Source of the DNA: Mesorhizobium sp. M1B.F.Ca.ET.045.04.1.1
Lineage (GTDB): Bacteria > Pseudomonadota > Alphaproteobacteria > Rhizobiales > Rhizobiaceae
Length of the DNA stretch: 64,000 nucleotides
Direction of reading: 5' to 3'
Assembly (NCBI RefSeq): GCF_003952465.1
Contig: NZ_CP034448.1
Location: 7,231,001-7,295,000, forward strand
A program made the position numbers and the translations under genes. Shown in pieces: positions 1 through 9,380 of the stretch; position 1 is the first letter of the stretch; each line of letters starts with the position of its first letter. The notes beneath the pieces were generated by a model, which did no database searches, was not told the origin of the DNA, and worked only from the letters and a program-made list of their open reading frames with translations.

Positions 1-813
1 ATCGATCATGTGCCAATCCGCGCGCCCATCGGTATTGGAGTCGCGCGAAATGTCGTCTGGGGCGGGGCACGGGCCTTGCGCCGCGACGTCGCACGCAGCG
101 AGCGGCGGCAGCGTATGCCTGTCCTCATGTATCACAGCGTCGCCGATGATGGTCCGGCCGCGCTCGCCCGTTTTCGGCTCACGCCCGCAGCATTCGGCAG
201 CCAGATGGCATGGCTGCGCGCCAATGGCTTTCACGCGATCACGTCCGAGCAGCTGGGATGGTCCATCGCCAACCGTGAACCTTTCGTTGGTCGCCCGGTG
301 CTCATCACCTTCGATGACGGCTTCCAGAATTTTGCCGACCATGCCTGGCCGATCTTACGCGCGAACGACCTGACCGCGGAAGTGTTCCTGGTAACGGACT
401 TGGTGGGTGAAAGTGCACGGTGGGATGTCGACAGCGGTCCGCCGACGCAGCTTATGGACGCCGGGACGGTGCGACGCCTCGCCGGCGAGGGTGCGTTCTT
501 CGGAAGCCATCTGGCGACGCATCGCGCGATCGATGGTCTGTCGAGTTCTGAGTTGGCCGCCGAGCTCCTGCGCTCCCGCATGTTCGTCGAACGGTGGACC
601 GGTCGGCCGACCACGGCGTTCGCGGCACCCTTCTCTGTCACCGACCGACGGCTCGGCCGGCTGGCCAAGGAATGCGGCTATCGGATCGGCTTCGGCGGCA
701 AACATGGGCCGGCGGACCTCGATTGCGATCCCATCGACCTTCCGCGCATCGAGGTTCGCGGGGATCGCTCGCTCGATGACTTTGTTGCCCGTGTCGAGGC
801 CGTGCTCGAATGA
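1..813 (+). CDS. Polysaccharide deacetylase family protein (5' end open)
   Basis: NodB-homology (carbohydrate esterase 4-like) protein, expected to remove acetyl or similar groups from an amino-sugar polymer. The motif VLMYHSV near residue 40 and LITFDDGFQNF near residue 100 are the usual first strand and the metal-binding Asp-Asp motif; GSHLATH near residue 165 supplies the HxxxH-type metal ligands. The frame is open to the first base, with a GTG at 10 as the first visible start, so the gene may begin outside the window. The roughly 35 residues before MPVLMYHSV are not typical of the domain and could be a linker from an upstream domain. It may belong with the glycosyltransferases further along. 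Substrate unknown. Confidence 0.8.
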   Translation: MDHVPIRAPIGIGVARNVVWGGARALRRDVARSERRQRMPVLMYHSVADDGPAALARFRLTPAAFGSQMAWLRANGFHAITSEQLGWSIANREPFVGRPVLITFDDGFQNFADHAWPILRANDLTAEVFLVTDLVGESARWDVDSGPPTQLMDAGTVRRLAGEGAFFGSHLATHRAIDGLSSSELAAELLRSRMFVERWTGRPTTAFAAPFSVTDRRLGRLAKECGYRIGFGGKHGPADLDCDPIDLPRIEVRGDRSLDDFVARVEAVLE

Positions 814-905
814 ACGGTGAACTTGTCAGCCGGGTGCGAGCTGGCACGAGCGTGCCGGTCATTGCCAGAACCGTACATTCTGGCTCGCCGAGGCCAGCGT
901 CCACA

Positions 906-1010
906 GCATGTCTCCCGAAAGTGGGAACCGGTTTCGGGACAGAGACATGCGTAAAATCAAACCCTAAAGCGCAGGGAGCGAATCTGAAAGATCGCGACGC
1001 GCTTTAGATT
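906..1010. repeat. Rhizobial palindromic intergenic repeat, copy 1
   Basis: A 45-bp near-palindrome (906-950) has outer arms GCATGTCTC and GAGACATGC and inner arms CCCGAAA and TTTCGGG. It is followed by a tail ending in gcgacgcgctttag. The same layout recurs near 28.7-28.9 kb. The arrangement matches short mosaic repeats that I recall from rhizobial intergenic regions. It separates the convergent genes ending at 813 and 1069, so it could fold in the mRNA of either. Confidence 0.7.
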
Positions 1011-1068
1011 TGTGACAAATTGGTTCCGCTTTTCTTCAGTGTCCCGCCACGTCGCCTCGTTCGCAAGT

Positions 1069-1749
1069 CTATTGGGCGACCTGTGACACGGCTGACATCA
1101 GCTCCTGCGGGTTCGGCGCCCCAAACATGTATCGCCCACCCTCCGGAACCTCCGTGAAGCTCCAGCGGACGACCCCCTGCCGGTCCAGCAGGAACTGACC
1201 GATCAGTTGTCCGTGTCCCGTCGCCATCATCTGCTCGTCGGCCTCGGTCACTTCGTAATTGTCCTTCTTGTCGAGGAATTCGCTGGCCGCAAAAGGATCC
1301 ATTGGACCAGGCAACTCGCCCGGTACGTCGACCCGCATATCCTTCGCCGCCGCCATCGAGACCTTGTACGGCCAGACCGTCTCGTTTTCGGTGAATTCGA
1401 GATTGGGCAGTCCAAAAGCACGATGTGAAGCGCGTTCAGGGTCGGAGGCCGCAAGCAGATTCGGCATCGGGTGGTAGCGGAAATAGAGACGCGCCCGTTC
1501 GATCGGCGTGTTGACCACCGTCAGGCTTTGCACGCCCTTTTCGCGCAGCTCCGGATCAAGTCGCGCCTGGGCGGCGATATGGCGCCGGCAAAACGCACAA
1601 TGCAGACCTCGAAACAGGCCGACCAGCAGCGGTTTTTGTCCGCGAAAGTCGTCGAGCGCGATCTTGCCTTCCTGGGTAATGGCATCGAGCACCACGTTCG
1701 GCGCACGGTCGCCCGGTTGAAGCGGTACCAAGTCAATACGCGCGGACAT
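1069..1749 (-). CDS. AhpC/TSA-type peroxiredoxin-like protein
   Basis: A 226-residue thioredoxin-fold protein. It opens with the usual redoxin layout, PGDRAPNVVL followed by a strand and FRGLHCAFCRRHI near residue 50, whose two Cys (CAFC) stand where peroxiredoxin-like proteins have their active-site Cys. The middle region (roughly 110-170) is longer than in bacterial thioredoxins. A strong GGGAGG sequence lies about 5 bases before the ATG. The start is only 19 bases after the stop of the large cyclase gene on the same strand, so the two are probably co-transcribed. That would link redox status with cyclase signalling. Probable cytoplasmic peroxide or disulfide reductase; substrate unknown. 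Confidence 0.75.
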   Translation of the reverse strand: MSARIDLVPLQPGDRAPNVVLDAITQEGKIALDDFRGQKPLLVGLFRGLHCAFCRRHIAAQARLDPELREKGVQSLTVVNTPIERARLYFRYHPMPNLLAASDPERASHRAFGLPNLEFTENETVWPYKVSMAAAKDMRVDVPGELPGPMDPFAASEFLDKKDNYEVTEADEQMMATGHGQLIGQFLLDRQGVVRWSFTEVPEGGRYMFGAPNPQELMSAVSQVAQ

Positions 1750-1768
1750 TTTTCAACCTCCCGCCCGG

Positions 1769-4700
1769 CTAATCGAGAAAAGGCAGCACCACAAGCGCTT
1801 CCGGGTCGAGCCCGTGCTGGGCGCAAATACCCTGCGCCAGGGAAAAGTAGCGTTCGGCCTCGGCCAGATTATCGAGGTCGAGATTAAGCGTTGCGAGACC
1901 ATCATAGCACGGAAACAGCAGTTGGGGCTCGCCCGTTTCGCGGGCCACGTCCAGTGCTTCGTGGAACAAGCCGACCGCCAGTTCCGGACGGCCGTTGCAC
2001 TGATGGATCTGCCCAAGCACGATCAACGGCACCGGCAGGTGCTCGCGCTGGTCGAGCGCCCGGTCGATCTCGATGGCCTTCTCCGCGGCAGGCACGCCTT
2101 CCGTCGGGCAGCGATCCGTGAAAGTACAACATGCGACCGCCAGATTGGCGAGGAGGCGCGCCTGGAAACCCAAATCACCAATATGGCGCGCCACTTCAAG
2201 ACCGCGCCGACAGACCTCTATGGCCTGCGCCGGATTGATGGTCGTGTAAAGCACGCCGAGATTGGTGTAGCCGCGGCAGGCCGCTCCCAGCAGACCGGCG
2301 TCTTCGGCCAATTCAATGCTACGCTCAATCTGACGCACCGCTTCAAGGTTTCGCCCAAGGCGAGCCAGCGCGACAGCCTTGGTGTTGAGTGCCTCGGCGG
2401 TCACAAGAGTGGCATCACGCCCTACCTCGGAGACATGCTCTGTTGTCAGGGTGCGTACGCCATCCAGGGCGGCGTCCGCCCATTTTGCCGCGAGAGCGTG
2501 ATCTCCGCTACGGAACGCCTGTCGGCCACGTTCTTGCCACAGATGCGCCTGCTCGATCGGGGCATCCGCTCCATCGAGGAGCGCTGCGGCTTCAGCGTAG
2601 CGGGATTCTGCGCTGTCCCGCTTGCCGACGTCCCAGAGCAGCCGACCGATCTTGCGCAAAACTCGCGCCGAAGCGACACGATCGGCTGCGTCGCGGTATG
2701 CCTGCAACACCGTCTCGTAGTGGTGGTGCGCGATTTCGCGGCGGCCTGCCGGGCCGCTCAAATCGGCAATGCGCTCTGCGATTGCCAGTTTGAGCGGCGT
2801 TTGCCCGATCGCGCCCAACGCGGTCAGTGCTCGCTCGTAGAAACGAAGGGCGTCGTCGTTGGCGTATATCATGCGAGCGCGATCGCCAGCCGCCTGCAGG
2901 TATTGCGCGCCCTTCTCCCGCTCGGCGCTCTGTGCGAAGTGATGGCCGAGCACGGTCAAATCCTCGAGCCGTTCCGGCTTGTCGCCGCACAGTCGCTCCA
3001 AGGCGGCACCGACCCGTCCGTGGATGTCGGTCCGGCGTTGCAGGAGCAGATTCTGGTAGATCACGTCCTGCAGCAATGTTTGCGTAAAGCGGTAGCTTTG
3101 CGACGAGACCGAGCCCGATCCGGCGACTTCCTCGATGATTTCGGCATCGCAAAGCAGCTCGCAGCCGGCTTCCAGCCGGCCGGGGTCGGCTGTCACGGCT
3201 TTCAAAAGTGTCGCATCGAAGCGCGGGCCGATCACCGCGGCCTCCTGGGCCAACCGGCGCACCTCCTGGGGCAGCCGGTCGACGCGAGCAAGCAGCATTG
3301 CCTGGATGGTGGCGGGAATGCCGGTTGCAACTTCGCCCCCCACAGTCCGCCATCGCTGGCCCTCGCGCGTCAGTACACCGCGATCGATAAGTCCGCGAAC
3401 GATCTCCTCTATAAAAAGGGGGTTGCCGCCCGCGCGCTCGAGGATCTGGTCGAGAAGCCCTCCTGCGGACTTTACCCAGCTCTCGCCGAAAAGCGCCGCC
3501 AGCAAGCTGCGTCCGTCACTACTATTGAGCGGTGAAAGCCTGAGCGCCGTGTGACTGACCCGACTTGAGTCGAGCTGGCCACTGTCCGGCGCCGGCCGAT
3601 GCGTGACCAGCACCATCAACCGCGTGCGTTCCAACCTGTCCATCACGAAACGCAGTGCCTCGAGCGAAGCGGCGTCGGCCCAGTGCAGGTCTTCGACAAC
3701 GATCAACAGGGGCGACAATGCAAGCCGCCGTTCGACGATTGTGCGGACTGCGTAGAGAATTTGCCGCCGCAGCTGCTCGGGCTCGACATGCTGCAACGTA
3801 GCATCGGGGTCGCCAAGGCCAAGCACATGGTAGAGCAAAGGCATCAGCCGCTGCGCCTCCTCGCCCTGCAGACCGAGATCGGTAAGCAAGGCTGCGAGCT
3901 TGCCCCGCATTTCGTCCCCATTGTCGTTTTGCATCATCCCGGCAGCGCTGCGCACCACTGCGCCCAAGGCGCCAAATGATTGTTCACCCAGCGGTGAGCA
4001 CGTGGCCTGCCGCACGGCGACATTGCGAAAACGATCCTCGTCGCCGACGCGGGCAACGAACTCCTTCACCAGCCGCGATTTCCCGATACCGGCTTCTCCG
4101 ACGAGGCGGACGAGTTGCGCCGAGCCGCTGCACGCCTGGTCAAGGCTCGCCAGCATTCTCTGGAGCTCCGCACCACGACCTACCATTGGCGCGCTGAGGC
4201 CGAGCGCCTCGAGTCCGCGCGCTGCGCGCGGCGCCGCAAGCGGTGCATCCAGTCGATGGACGAGAACACTGCCGGCCTTGCCGCGAAGCACGACATCACC
4301 CAACGGCTCGTAAGAGAAGGCATGCCGGGTCAGCCTGTGAGTGAGCTCGCCTACCAGCACCTCACCCGGTGCGGCCAGCGATTGCAGGCGTTGCGCCGTA
4401 TTCACCGTGTCGCCGGTCACCGAATAGGATTTGGCGGTGCCGATGCCCAATCCGCCAGTGACGACCGGACCAGTGTTTATGCCGATGTGGAGCAACAGAG
4501 GCGATCCGGAGTGGGGGGCGTTTTCGCCGAGCCGCGCCGTCCGGGCGATCATGTCGAGAGCGGCGCGAAGCGCGCGTTCCGGATCGTCCTCATGCGCGAC
4601 CGGCGCACCGAACAAGGCGAGCAGCGCATCGCCGATGAATTTGTCGACGAAACCACCGAAGCTTCGCACGGCCGCCGTCAATTCCTTGAACAGTTCGTTC

Positions 4701-5068
4701 TGCAGCGCTTGCATCACCTCGGGGTCGAGCTGCTCGCTGAGCGTGGTGAAGCCGCAAAGGTCGGCGAACAGGACCGTTACCGTCCGGCGATCGGCGTCAG
4801 AGACGGGATGCAGCCCTTCTTCGCTTTCGATGTTCGGAAGCAGCGACGGAGTTCGAGATGGCGGCACGATGGTCCGGCTTGGTGTCGGAGCAGGCCGTTC
4901 GACGGCCTTTGCCGGCGCACCGACGCTTGCCCCACATTTCGGACAGAACTCGAAATCAGGTGCGCAGAGGTAGCCGCAGCTGGCGCATGGCACGGGCTGG
5001 CGCCTGCCACACCTCGGACAGAAGGCGTAACCGCCCTCAACCTCGAAACCGCAGCCCGAGCAGTCCAT
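1769..5068 (-). CDS. Class III nucleotide cyclase with zinc ribbons, AAA ATPase and TPR repeats
   Basis: A 1099-residue signalling protein. Two CxxC-type zinc ribbons occupy residues 1-50 (CSGCG, CPRC, CASC, CPKC). The cyclase domain runs about 95-265, with metal Asp in FADLCGFT and FIGDALLALFG, the Lys of VDKFIGD, and Asn/Arg of GDTVNTAQRLQ, so all catalytic positions are present. A STAND/AAA ATPase follows, with Walker A GEAGIGKSRLV at about 324 and Walker B LLIVVEDLHWAD. The rest is helical repeats of TPR type. I chose the ATG at 5068 because GAGGT lies about 9 bases upstream and the zinc ribbon starts there; the frame stays open to an ATG at 5185. It is divergent from the next cyclase and followed by the peroxiredoxin-like gene. 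Ligand or partner unknown. Confidence 0.88.
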   Translation of the reverse strand: MDCSGCGFEVEGGYAFCPRCGRRQPVPCASCGYLCAPDFEFCPKCGASVGAPAKAVERPAPTPSRTIVPPSRTPSLLPNIESEEGLHPVSDADRRTVTVLFADLCGFTTLSEQLDPEVMQALQNELFKELTAAVRSFGGFVDKFIGDALLALFGAPVAHEDDPERALRAALDMIARTARLGENAPHSGSPLLLHIGINTGPVVTGGLGIGTAKSYSVTGDTVNTAQRLQSLAAPGEVLVGELTHRLTRHAFSYEPLGDVVLRGKAGSVLVHRLDAPLAAPRAARGLEALGLSAPMVGRGAELQRMLASLDQACSGSAQLVRLVGEAGIGKSRLVKEFVARVGDEDRFRNVAVRQATCSPLGEQSFGALGAVVRSAAGMMQNDNGDEMRGKLAALLTDLGLQGEEAQRLMPLLYHVLGLGDPDATLQHVEPEQLRRQILYAVRTIVERRLALSPLLIVVEDLHWADAASLEALRFVMDRLERTRLMVLVTHRPAPDSGQLDSSRVSHTALRLSPLNSSDGRSLLAALFGESWVKSAGGLLDQILERAGGNPLFIEEIVRGLIDRGVLTREGQRWRTVGGEVATGIPATIQAMLLARVDRLPQEVRRLAQEAAVIGPRFDATLLKAVTADPGRLEAGCELLCDAEIIEEVAGSGSVSSQSYRFTQTLLQDVIYQNLLLQRRTDIHGRVGAALERLCGDKPERLEDLTVLGHHFAQSAEREKGAQYLQAAGDRARMIYANDDALRFYERALTALGAIGQTPLKLAIAERIADLSGPAGRREIAHHHYETVLQAYRDAADRVASARVLRKIGRLLWDVGKRDSAESRYAEAAALLDGADAPIEQAHLWQERGRQAFRSGDHALAAKWADAALDGVRTLTTEHVSEVGRDATLVTAEALNTKAVALARLGRNLEAVRQIERSIELAEDAGLLGAACRGYTNLGVLYTTINPAQAIEVCRRGLEVARHIGDLGFQARLLANLAVACCTFTDRCPTEGVPAAEKAIEIDRALDQREHLPVPLIVLGQIHQCNGRPELAVGLFHEALDVARETGEPQLLFPCYDGLATLNLDLDNLAEAERYFSLAQGICAQHGLDPEALVVLPFLD

Positions 5069-5307
5069 GGAACAAGACCTCACTTGGGGCCGTGACGACG
5101 TGATCGCGCTACGCACTTCACGGCCGCAATATTCACAAGGATGAACCGATAACCGTCGACCAGCAAGCGGCAGCGCAAATGGCATCGAGCGATCCGTGCG
5201 GGTCAGGTGGCAGAGCGCCGCCGATTCGGGCGGCTGCGTGGCCGTCGTTTGCGAAAATTCCCTCTTACCCTCCGTCTCCTGCTATCGTGGAGATGAGGTG
5301 ACGGACC
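5069..5307. promoter_or_regulatory. Shared upstream region of two divergent cyclase genes
   Basis: About 240 bases separate the two head-to-head cyclase genes (starts at 5068 and 5308). It must carry promoters in both directions, unless the minus-strand gene starts at 5185. A purine-rich ribosome-binding stretch, ggagatgaggtg, lies just before the plus-strand start. No clear operator palindrome was seen. Confidence 0.4.
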
Positions 5308-7077
5308 ATGAGCGAGAATCGTAAGCTGGTCGCAATCCTGGCTGCAGATGTGGTCGGATACAGCCGGCTCGCGGGCGCGGACGAAGATCGTACCTTGGCG
5401 AGATTGCGGGCGCTGCGCAGCGACCTGATCGATCCGACCATCGCAGTGCACCACGGGCGGGTGATCAAGCGCACAGGGGATGGGGCGCTGGTTGAGTTTC
5501 GCAGCGTGGTGGATGCCGTGCGCTGCGCCGTTGAGGTTCAAAACGGTATGGTCGAGCGCAATGCCGGCGTGCCGCAGGACCGCCGCATCGAGTTCAGGAT
5601 CGGCATCCATCTGGGGGATGTGGTCGAAGAAAGCGACGGCGACCTGATGGGCGACGGTGTCAACATCGCCTCGCGTTTGGAGGGCGTCGCGGCGCCCGGC
5701 GCCATCTGCCTATCCGAGGATGCCTATCGCCAGGTCAAGGCGAGGCTCGACCTCTCGGTCAGCGATCTCGGCAGCACACAGCTCAAGAACATCGCCGAGC
5801 CGATCCGGGTCTATTCGCTGCAAGTCGGCGCCGGGACCAAGGCGGCCGCGGCCTCGGAAACCGCGGCGAGCCGTCTCGCGACGGCCGCGCCGCCGAAACT
5901 GTCGATCGCCGTCCTGCCGTTCGCCAACATGAGCGGTGACGCCGAACAGGACTACTTCGCCGACGGCATCTCTGAAGACATCATCACGGCGCTGTCCAAG
6001 CTGTCGCAGCTCTTCGTTATCGCACGCAATTCGTCGTTCACCTTCAAGGGCCAGAACGTCCGCGTGCAGGAGGTGGGCACGAAGCTCGGCGTGCGGCATG
6101 TGCTTGAGGGCAGCGTACGCAAATCTGGGAACAGGGTGCGCATCACCGCGCAGCTCATCGATGCGACCTCGGGCGGCCATCTTTGGGCGGAGCGGTTCGA
6201 TCGCGACCTGACCGACATATTCGCCGTGCAGGACGACGTGACGCAGCAGATCGTCGGTGCGCTGGCGCTCAATCTGACTGAGGGTGACCGTCAGCGGCTG
6301 GCGCCCGAGCACCCGCGCAACATCGAGGCGTATGACTGTTTCCTGCGGGGCCGAGAGCTGTGGTACCGGCTGACGAAGGAGACGAACATCGCAGCCCGCG
6401 ACCTCTTGCAACGTGCCATCGAACAGGATCCGGAGTTTGCCTCTGCCCACGCCTTCCTCGCCCTCACGCACGGGCTCGATTACCTGAACAGGTGGAGTGC
6501 GTCGCCGCCGGAATCGATGGCGCAAGCGGAAGAGGTCGCAACGCGAGCGGTAATGCTGGATGACAGCGATCCCTGGGCGCACTGGGCGCTGGCTATCGTC
6601 AAGCTGTACACACGACGGCACGATGGGGCCATCGACGAGGCCGAGCGCGCGATAGTCCTCAATCCGAACTTCGCCGAAGGGCACGTCATCCTCGGCGAGG
6701 CGCTGTACTATTCGGGCAGGTCCGAGGAGGCCCTCGAGAGCTTCGCCCGGGGGAAGGCCTTGAATCCATACTTTCCGGATGTGCTTCTGCACTTCCAGGC
6801 TTTGGCCTCGTTTCAACTAGGAAGGTACGAGGAGGCCGTTGACCTCTTGATGCAACGGCTGGCTCGCAACGCTGTCACCGACGTCTCGCGCGCGCTTCTG
6901 GCCGCCAGCTACGGCCATCTGGGCCGTTTCGCCGAGGCCCGCACGGCCTGGCAGGAGGTGCTTCGCGTCAATCCCGACTATTCGCTGGACTACCGTCGCA
7001 AAGTCTTGCCCTACAAGAACCCTGCCGATTTCGAACTCGTGGTGGAGGGGCTCCGCAAGGCCGGTATCGTGCAATGA
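5308..7077 (+). CDS. Adenylate/guanylate cyclase with TolB-like and TPR regions
   Basis: A 589-residue protein in a family common in rhizobia. The cyclase domain (residues 1-170) has metal Asp in AADVVGYS and in RTGDGALVEF, Lys in RVIKRTGDG, and the Asn/Arg pair in GDGVNIASRLE, so it looks active. Residues about 195-320 (IAVLPFANMSGD, YFADGISEDIITALS, LEGSVRKSG) are the TolB/FlgO-like domain often found next to such cyclases. TPR-type helices fill about 370-570. No membrane segment is evident, so probably a cytoplasmic soluble cyclase regulated by protein contact. It diverges from the zinc-ribbon cyclase. Product nucleotide (cAMP or cGMP) cannot be told from the sequence with certainty; the Lys suggests ATP. 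Confidence 0.88.
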   Translation: MSENRKLVAILAADVVGYSRLAGADEDRTLARLRALRSDLIDPTIAVHHGRVIKRTGDGALVEFRSVVDAVRCAVEVQNGMVERNAGVPQDRRIEFRIGIHLGDVVEESDGDLMGDGVNIASRLEGVAAPGAICLSEDAYRQVKARLDLSVSDLGSTQLKNIAEPIRVYSLQVGAGTKAAAASETAASRLATAAPPKLSIAVLPFANMSGDAEQDYFADGISEDIITALSKLSQLFVIARNSSFTFKGQNVRVQEVGTKLGVRHVLEGSVRKSGNRVRITAQLIDATSGGHLWAERFDRDLTDIFAVQDDVTQQIVGALALNLTEGDRQRLAPEHPRNIEAYDCFLRGRELWYRLTKETNIAARDLLQRAIEQDPEFASAHAFLALTHGLDYLNRWSASPPESMAQAEEVATRAVMLDDSDPWAHWALAIVKLYTRRHDGAIDEAERAIVLNPNFAEGHVILGEALYYSGRSEEALESFARGKALNPYFPDVLLHFQALASFQLGRYEEAVDLLMQRLARNAVTDVSRALLAASYGHLGRFAEARTAWQEVLRVNPDYSLDYRRKVLPYKNPADFELVVEGLRKAGIVQ

Positions 7078-7191
7078 CCGGTGAGGCCATGTCAGGTCAG
7101 GCCTTGAACTGCAGCCGATCGCGATGGACCCTCCGCGACCGTTTGTTTCCGTTTGGCTGCCGTTAACTTGAAATGAGGCCTGAAGCGAGGC

Positions 7192-8577
7192 TCAGGTCGC
7201 CTTGATCTCGGCCTGGCCGATCTTGCGCCACCGGGCGTCTTCGCGAACCAGTTTCAGGCCGTCGGTCGTCTCGGCAAATGTCCGCAAACGGTATTGCCGG
7301 AGCAGGTCCGGGAAGAGCGCCCCTTCCGGCAGACCGGCAAGCTGGTCGCGGACCGAGATCTTTTCATCGATGACCCGCATGCCCCAGGCATTTTCCCGAA
7401 CCTGCAGCTCCGCAGCCAGATCGCGCTCTTCCGGTGCGTTTTCGTCCAGCGCAGCCAGCAGGATCGAGTGGAAAAGCGCCACATAGCCAATCTGTCTCAG
7501 GCCGCCCACAACCCGCACGCGCGGCAATATGGCGAGGACGAGGAACGTCAGGAACAGGTTCGGCAGCAGCACCCCGTCCAGCAGCGCCTGCTTGAGATGC
7601 GGCCGCTCGAACGGGATGGAAAGACCATGCGGCCTGTCGGGCTCGATCAGGTGCCCGTCCTCGAGGACGAGCTTGCGCACACGCTCCTCTCGGATGCCCC
7701 AGAAATAGGCCGTGGCATCGGGCAGGAATCTGCCAAACGGGCCCGATGCGGCCTCTTTTAAGGCACGTTCGAGACGCTGACGCCTTGCAGGCTCAATCAG
7801 CAGCCTCGAAAGAAGGCTGCCGTCATATTCCAGATGCCGCGCCATGGCGGCCGCGGCGAGCCGATCATCGATGAAAACCGGCAGGGTCATGCCGCAACGA
7901 TCCCAATCGGCCACCAGATCTTCGTTGAGGGCTGTCAGCGCATCGGCGGCGATTCCAAACACCTTGTCCTGGCTGGCAAGCAGTGTGCCCAGCCAGCGGC
8001 TGGCATCCGTTTCGTCGCCCACCGCTTCGAGCGCGCGCTTGTTGAGAGTGACGGGACCGGCCGCGCAGGCGCTTTTGCGGCACAGTTTGTGGCGCCCCAT
8101 GCCAAACAGGTTGACCTTGTCGTCGCCGACATCGAGCCATCCCGGCCCCTCCCGGCCAATTGTCTCCATGGTCATCGTCGTTCCCATGAAGCCGAAGAAG
8201 GCCGACAGCCCGTTTTCGACCGCGCCGAGCCAGGCAAGCAGGAGGGCATCGAAGGTGATCCGGTCCATCAGAAGCAAGCAGTGCAGGCCGGCCTGAATCA
8301 CCGGTCTCTGCTCGAATTCTTCGAGGGCCTTGCCGATCTCTTCGGGCTGCATGATCACACCAAGGCGCCGATGCAGGACTTCGCGCAGGATCGAGCGGGC
8401 AGCGACCGCCGGGCCCGATGCGGGCTTTGCCACCGGCCGCCACAGATGGCGGGCGTAGTCGGAAACCGGTGCATTCCAGTTCTGCTCGATGTCACGCACG
8501 ACTTCCGGGCAGAGCAGCGACAGCACAGCCAGAATTTCCACCGGAGGCGTAGGGATAGGGTCAACTGCGGCGGTCAT
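7192..8577 (-). CDS. Hypothetical protein, 461 residues, not recognised
   Basis: I do not recognise this family. The protein is mostly helical in appearance, has no signal peptide, and has one hydrophobic stretch near residue 340 (LLPNLFLTFLVLAIL) that could be a single membrane helix or a buried helix. A Cys-containing patch (KLCRKSACAAG) lies near residue 180. Codon use is the normal high-GC3 pattern of the neighbours, and the frame is uninterrupted over 1.4 kb, so it is a real gene. The ribosome-binding site is weak at the ATG at 8577. It sits alone between a cyclase gene and an acetyltransferase gene, which gives no firm clue to its role. Confidence 0.75.
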   Translation of the reverse strand: MTAAVDPIPTPPVEILAVLSLLCPEVVRDIEQNWNAPVSDYARHLWRPVAKPASGPAVAARSILREVLHRRLGVIMQPEEIGKALEEFEQRPVIQAGLHCLLLMDRITFDALLLAWLGAVENGLSAFFGFMGTTMTMETIGREGPGWLDVGDDKVNLFGMGRHKLCRKSACAAGPVTLNKRALEAVGDETDASRWLGTLLASQDKVFGIAADALTALNEDLVADWDRCGMTLPVFIDDRLAAAAMARHLEYDGSLLSRLLIEPARRQRLERALKEAASGPFGRFLPDATAYFWGIREERVRKLVLEDGHLIEPDRPHGLSIPFERPHLKQALLDGVLLPNLFLTFLVLAILPRVRVVGGLRQIGYVALFHSILLAALDENAPEERDLAAELQVRENAWGMRVIDEKISVRDQLAGLPEGALFPDLLRQYRLRTFAETTDGLKLVREDARWRKIGQAEIKAT

Positions 8578-8782
8578 TGGTTTCGTCTAGCCGCTTTGCG
8601 GTGCAAACGCCAAGGGAGACCAGACGTGCTGGATGCGGCCGGCCACACGAAGATCGTCAATTCGATCAAGATGGTGTGAGACGAAATTGAGCGTATCCAA
8701 CGGAGTTCTCCAGCAATCACCTGTTCGCGGGTCTCGGCGCGAACTGTTAGACGGCTAAACAGTCAGGGCCAAACAGCGGGAC

Positions 8783-9307
8783 TCAGAACCGCAGCCGGGC
8801 CATGCTCAGGAGGTCTTGGTACTGCCCGTCGGTAAAACCTGCCTTCACATGCCGGCCCTCGACCTCGAAGCCGTGGCTTGTGTAGAGACGGATGGCCGGT
8901 TCGTTGTCGGCATAGACGGTCAATTCGACCCGCTTCAGGGCGCGCCAGTTGTCGGCCACGTCAAGCAGCGCGCCAAGTATGGCAGAGCCGATGCCCTTGC
9001 CGACAAAGGCATCGTCAAGGCCGATATTGATCTCGCCGACATGCGAACGGCGCGGCGAACCCTGCACGACCAGCTTGCCATGGCCGACGACCTTGCCGTC
9101 CAATTCCGCAACGATCCAGGTGGTCTCCTGGCCGGACTTGGCGATGCGCCGCTCCACCTGCTCCACCATCTCGAAAGGCATCCTGAACGTGCCGCGGCGG
9201 AAGCCCGGCATGTTGAAGATGGCGCAAAGCGCCTCCGCGTCGCTTGGCCGGACTGGCCGGAGCTGCGGCTGGATTTTAGCGGAGGATGGCGAGGTCGTGC
9301 TGGTCAT
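8783..9307 (-). CDS. GNAT-family N-acetyltransferase
   Basis: A 174-residue GCN5-related acetyltransferase. It starts with RPVRPSDAEALCAIF, the usual first strand and helix. The acetyl-CoA-binding motif A is visible as DDAFVGKGIGSAILGALLDVAD (residues about 100-121, with the Q/RxxGxG/A core as VGKGIG). The family's C-terminal strand is present as LTVYADNEPAIRLYTSHGFEVEG. I chose the ATG at 9307; the frame stays open farther upstream but that part is not GNAT-like. The substrate cannot be predicted; homologous proteins are often called phosphinothricin or ribosomal-protein acetyltransferases. Confidence 0.85.
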   Translation of the reverse strand: MTSTTSPSSAKIQPQLRPVRPSDAEALCAIFNMPGFRRGTFRMPFEMVEQVERRIAKSGQETTWIVAELDGKVVGHGKLVVQGSPRRSHVGEINIGLDDAFVGKGIGSAILGALLDVADNWRALKRVELTVYADNEPAIRLYTSHGFEVEGRHVKAGFTDGQYQDLLSMARLRF

Positions 9308-9380
9308 GGCGTTCCGGCGAAGACAATCGGCCCGGCACGATGCACCGGACGGCACCTGAAAATCCAGCCGTCTCCGCAGC

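Noticed and set aside
1814..3535. Long open frame (573 codons) on the plus strand
   Set aside because: It is antisense to the large cyclase gene, lacks any family pattern and exists because high-GC genes leave the opposite strand open.
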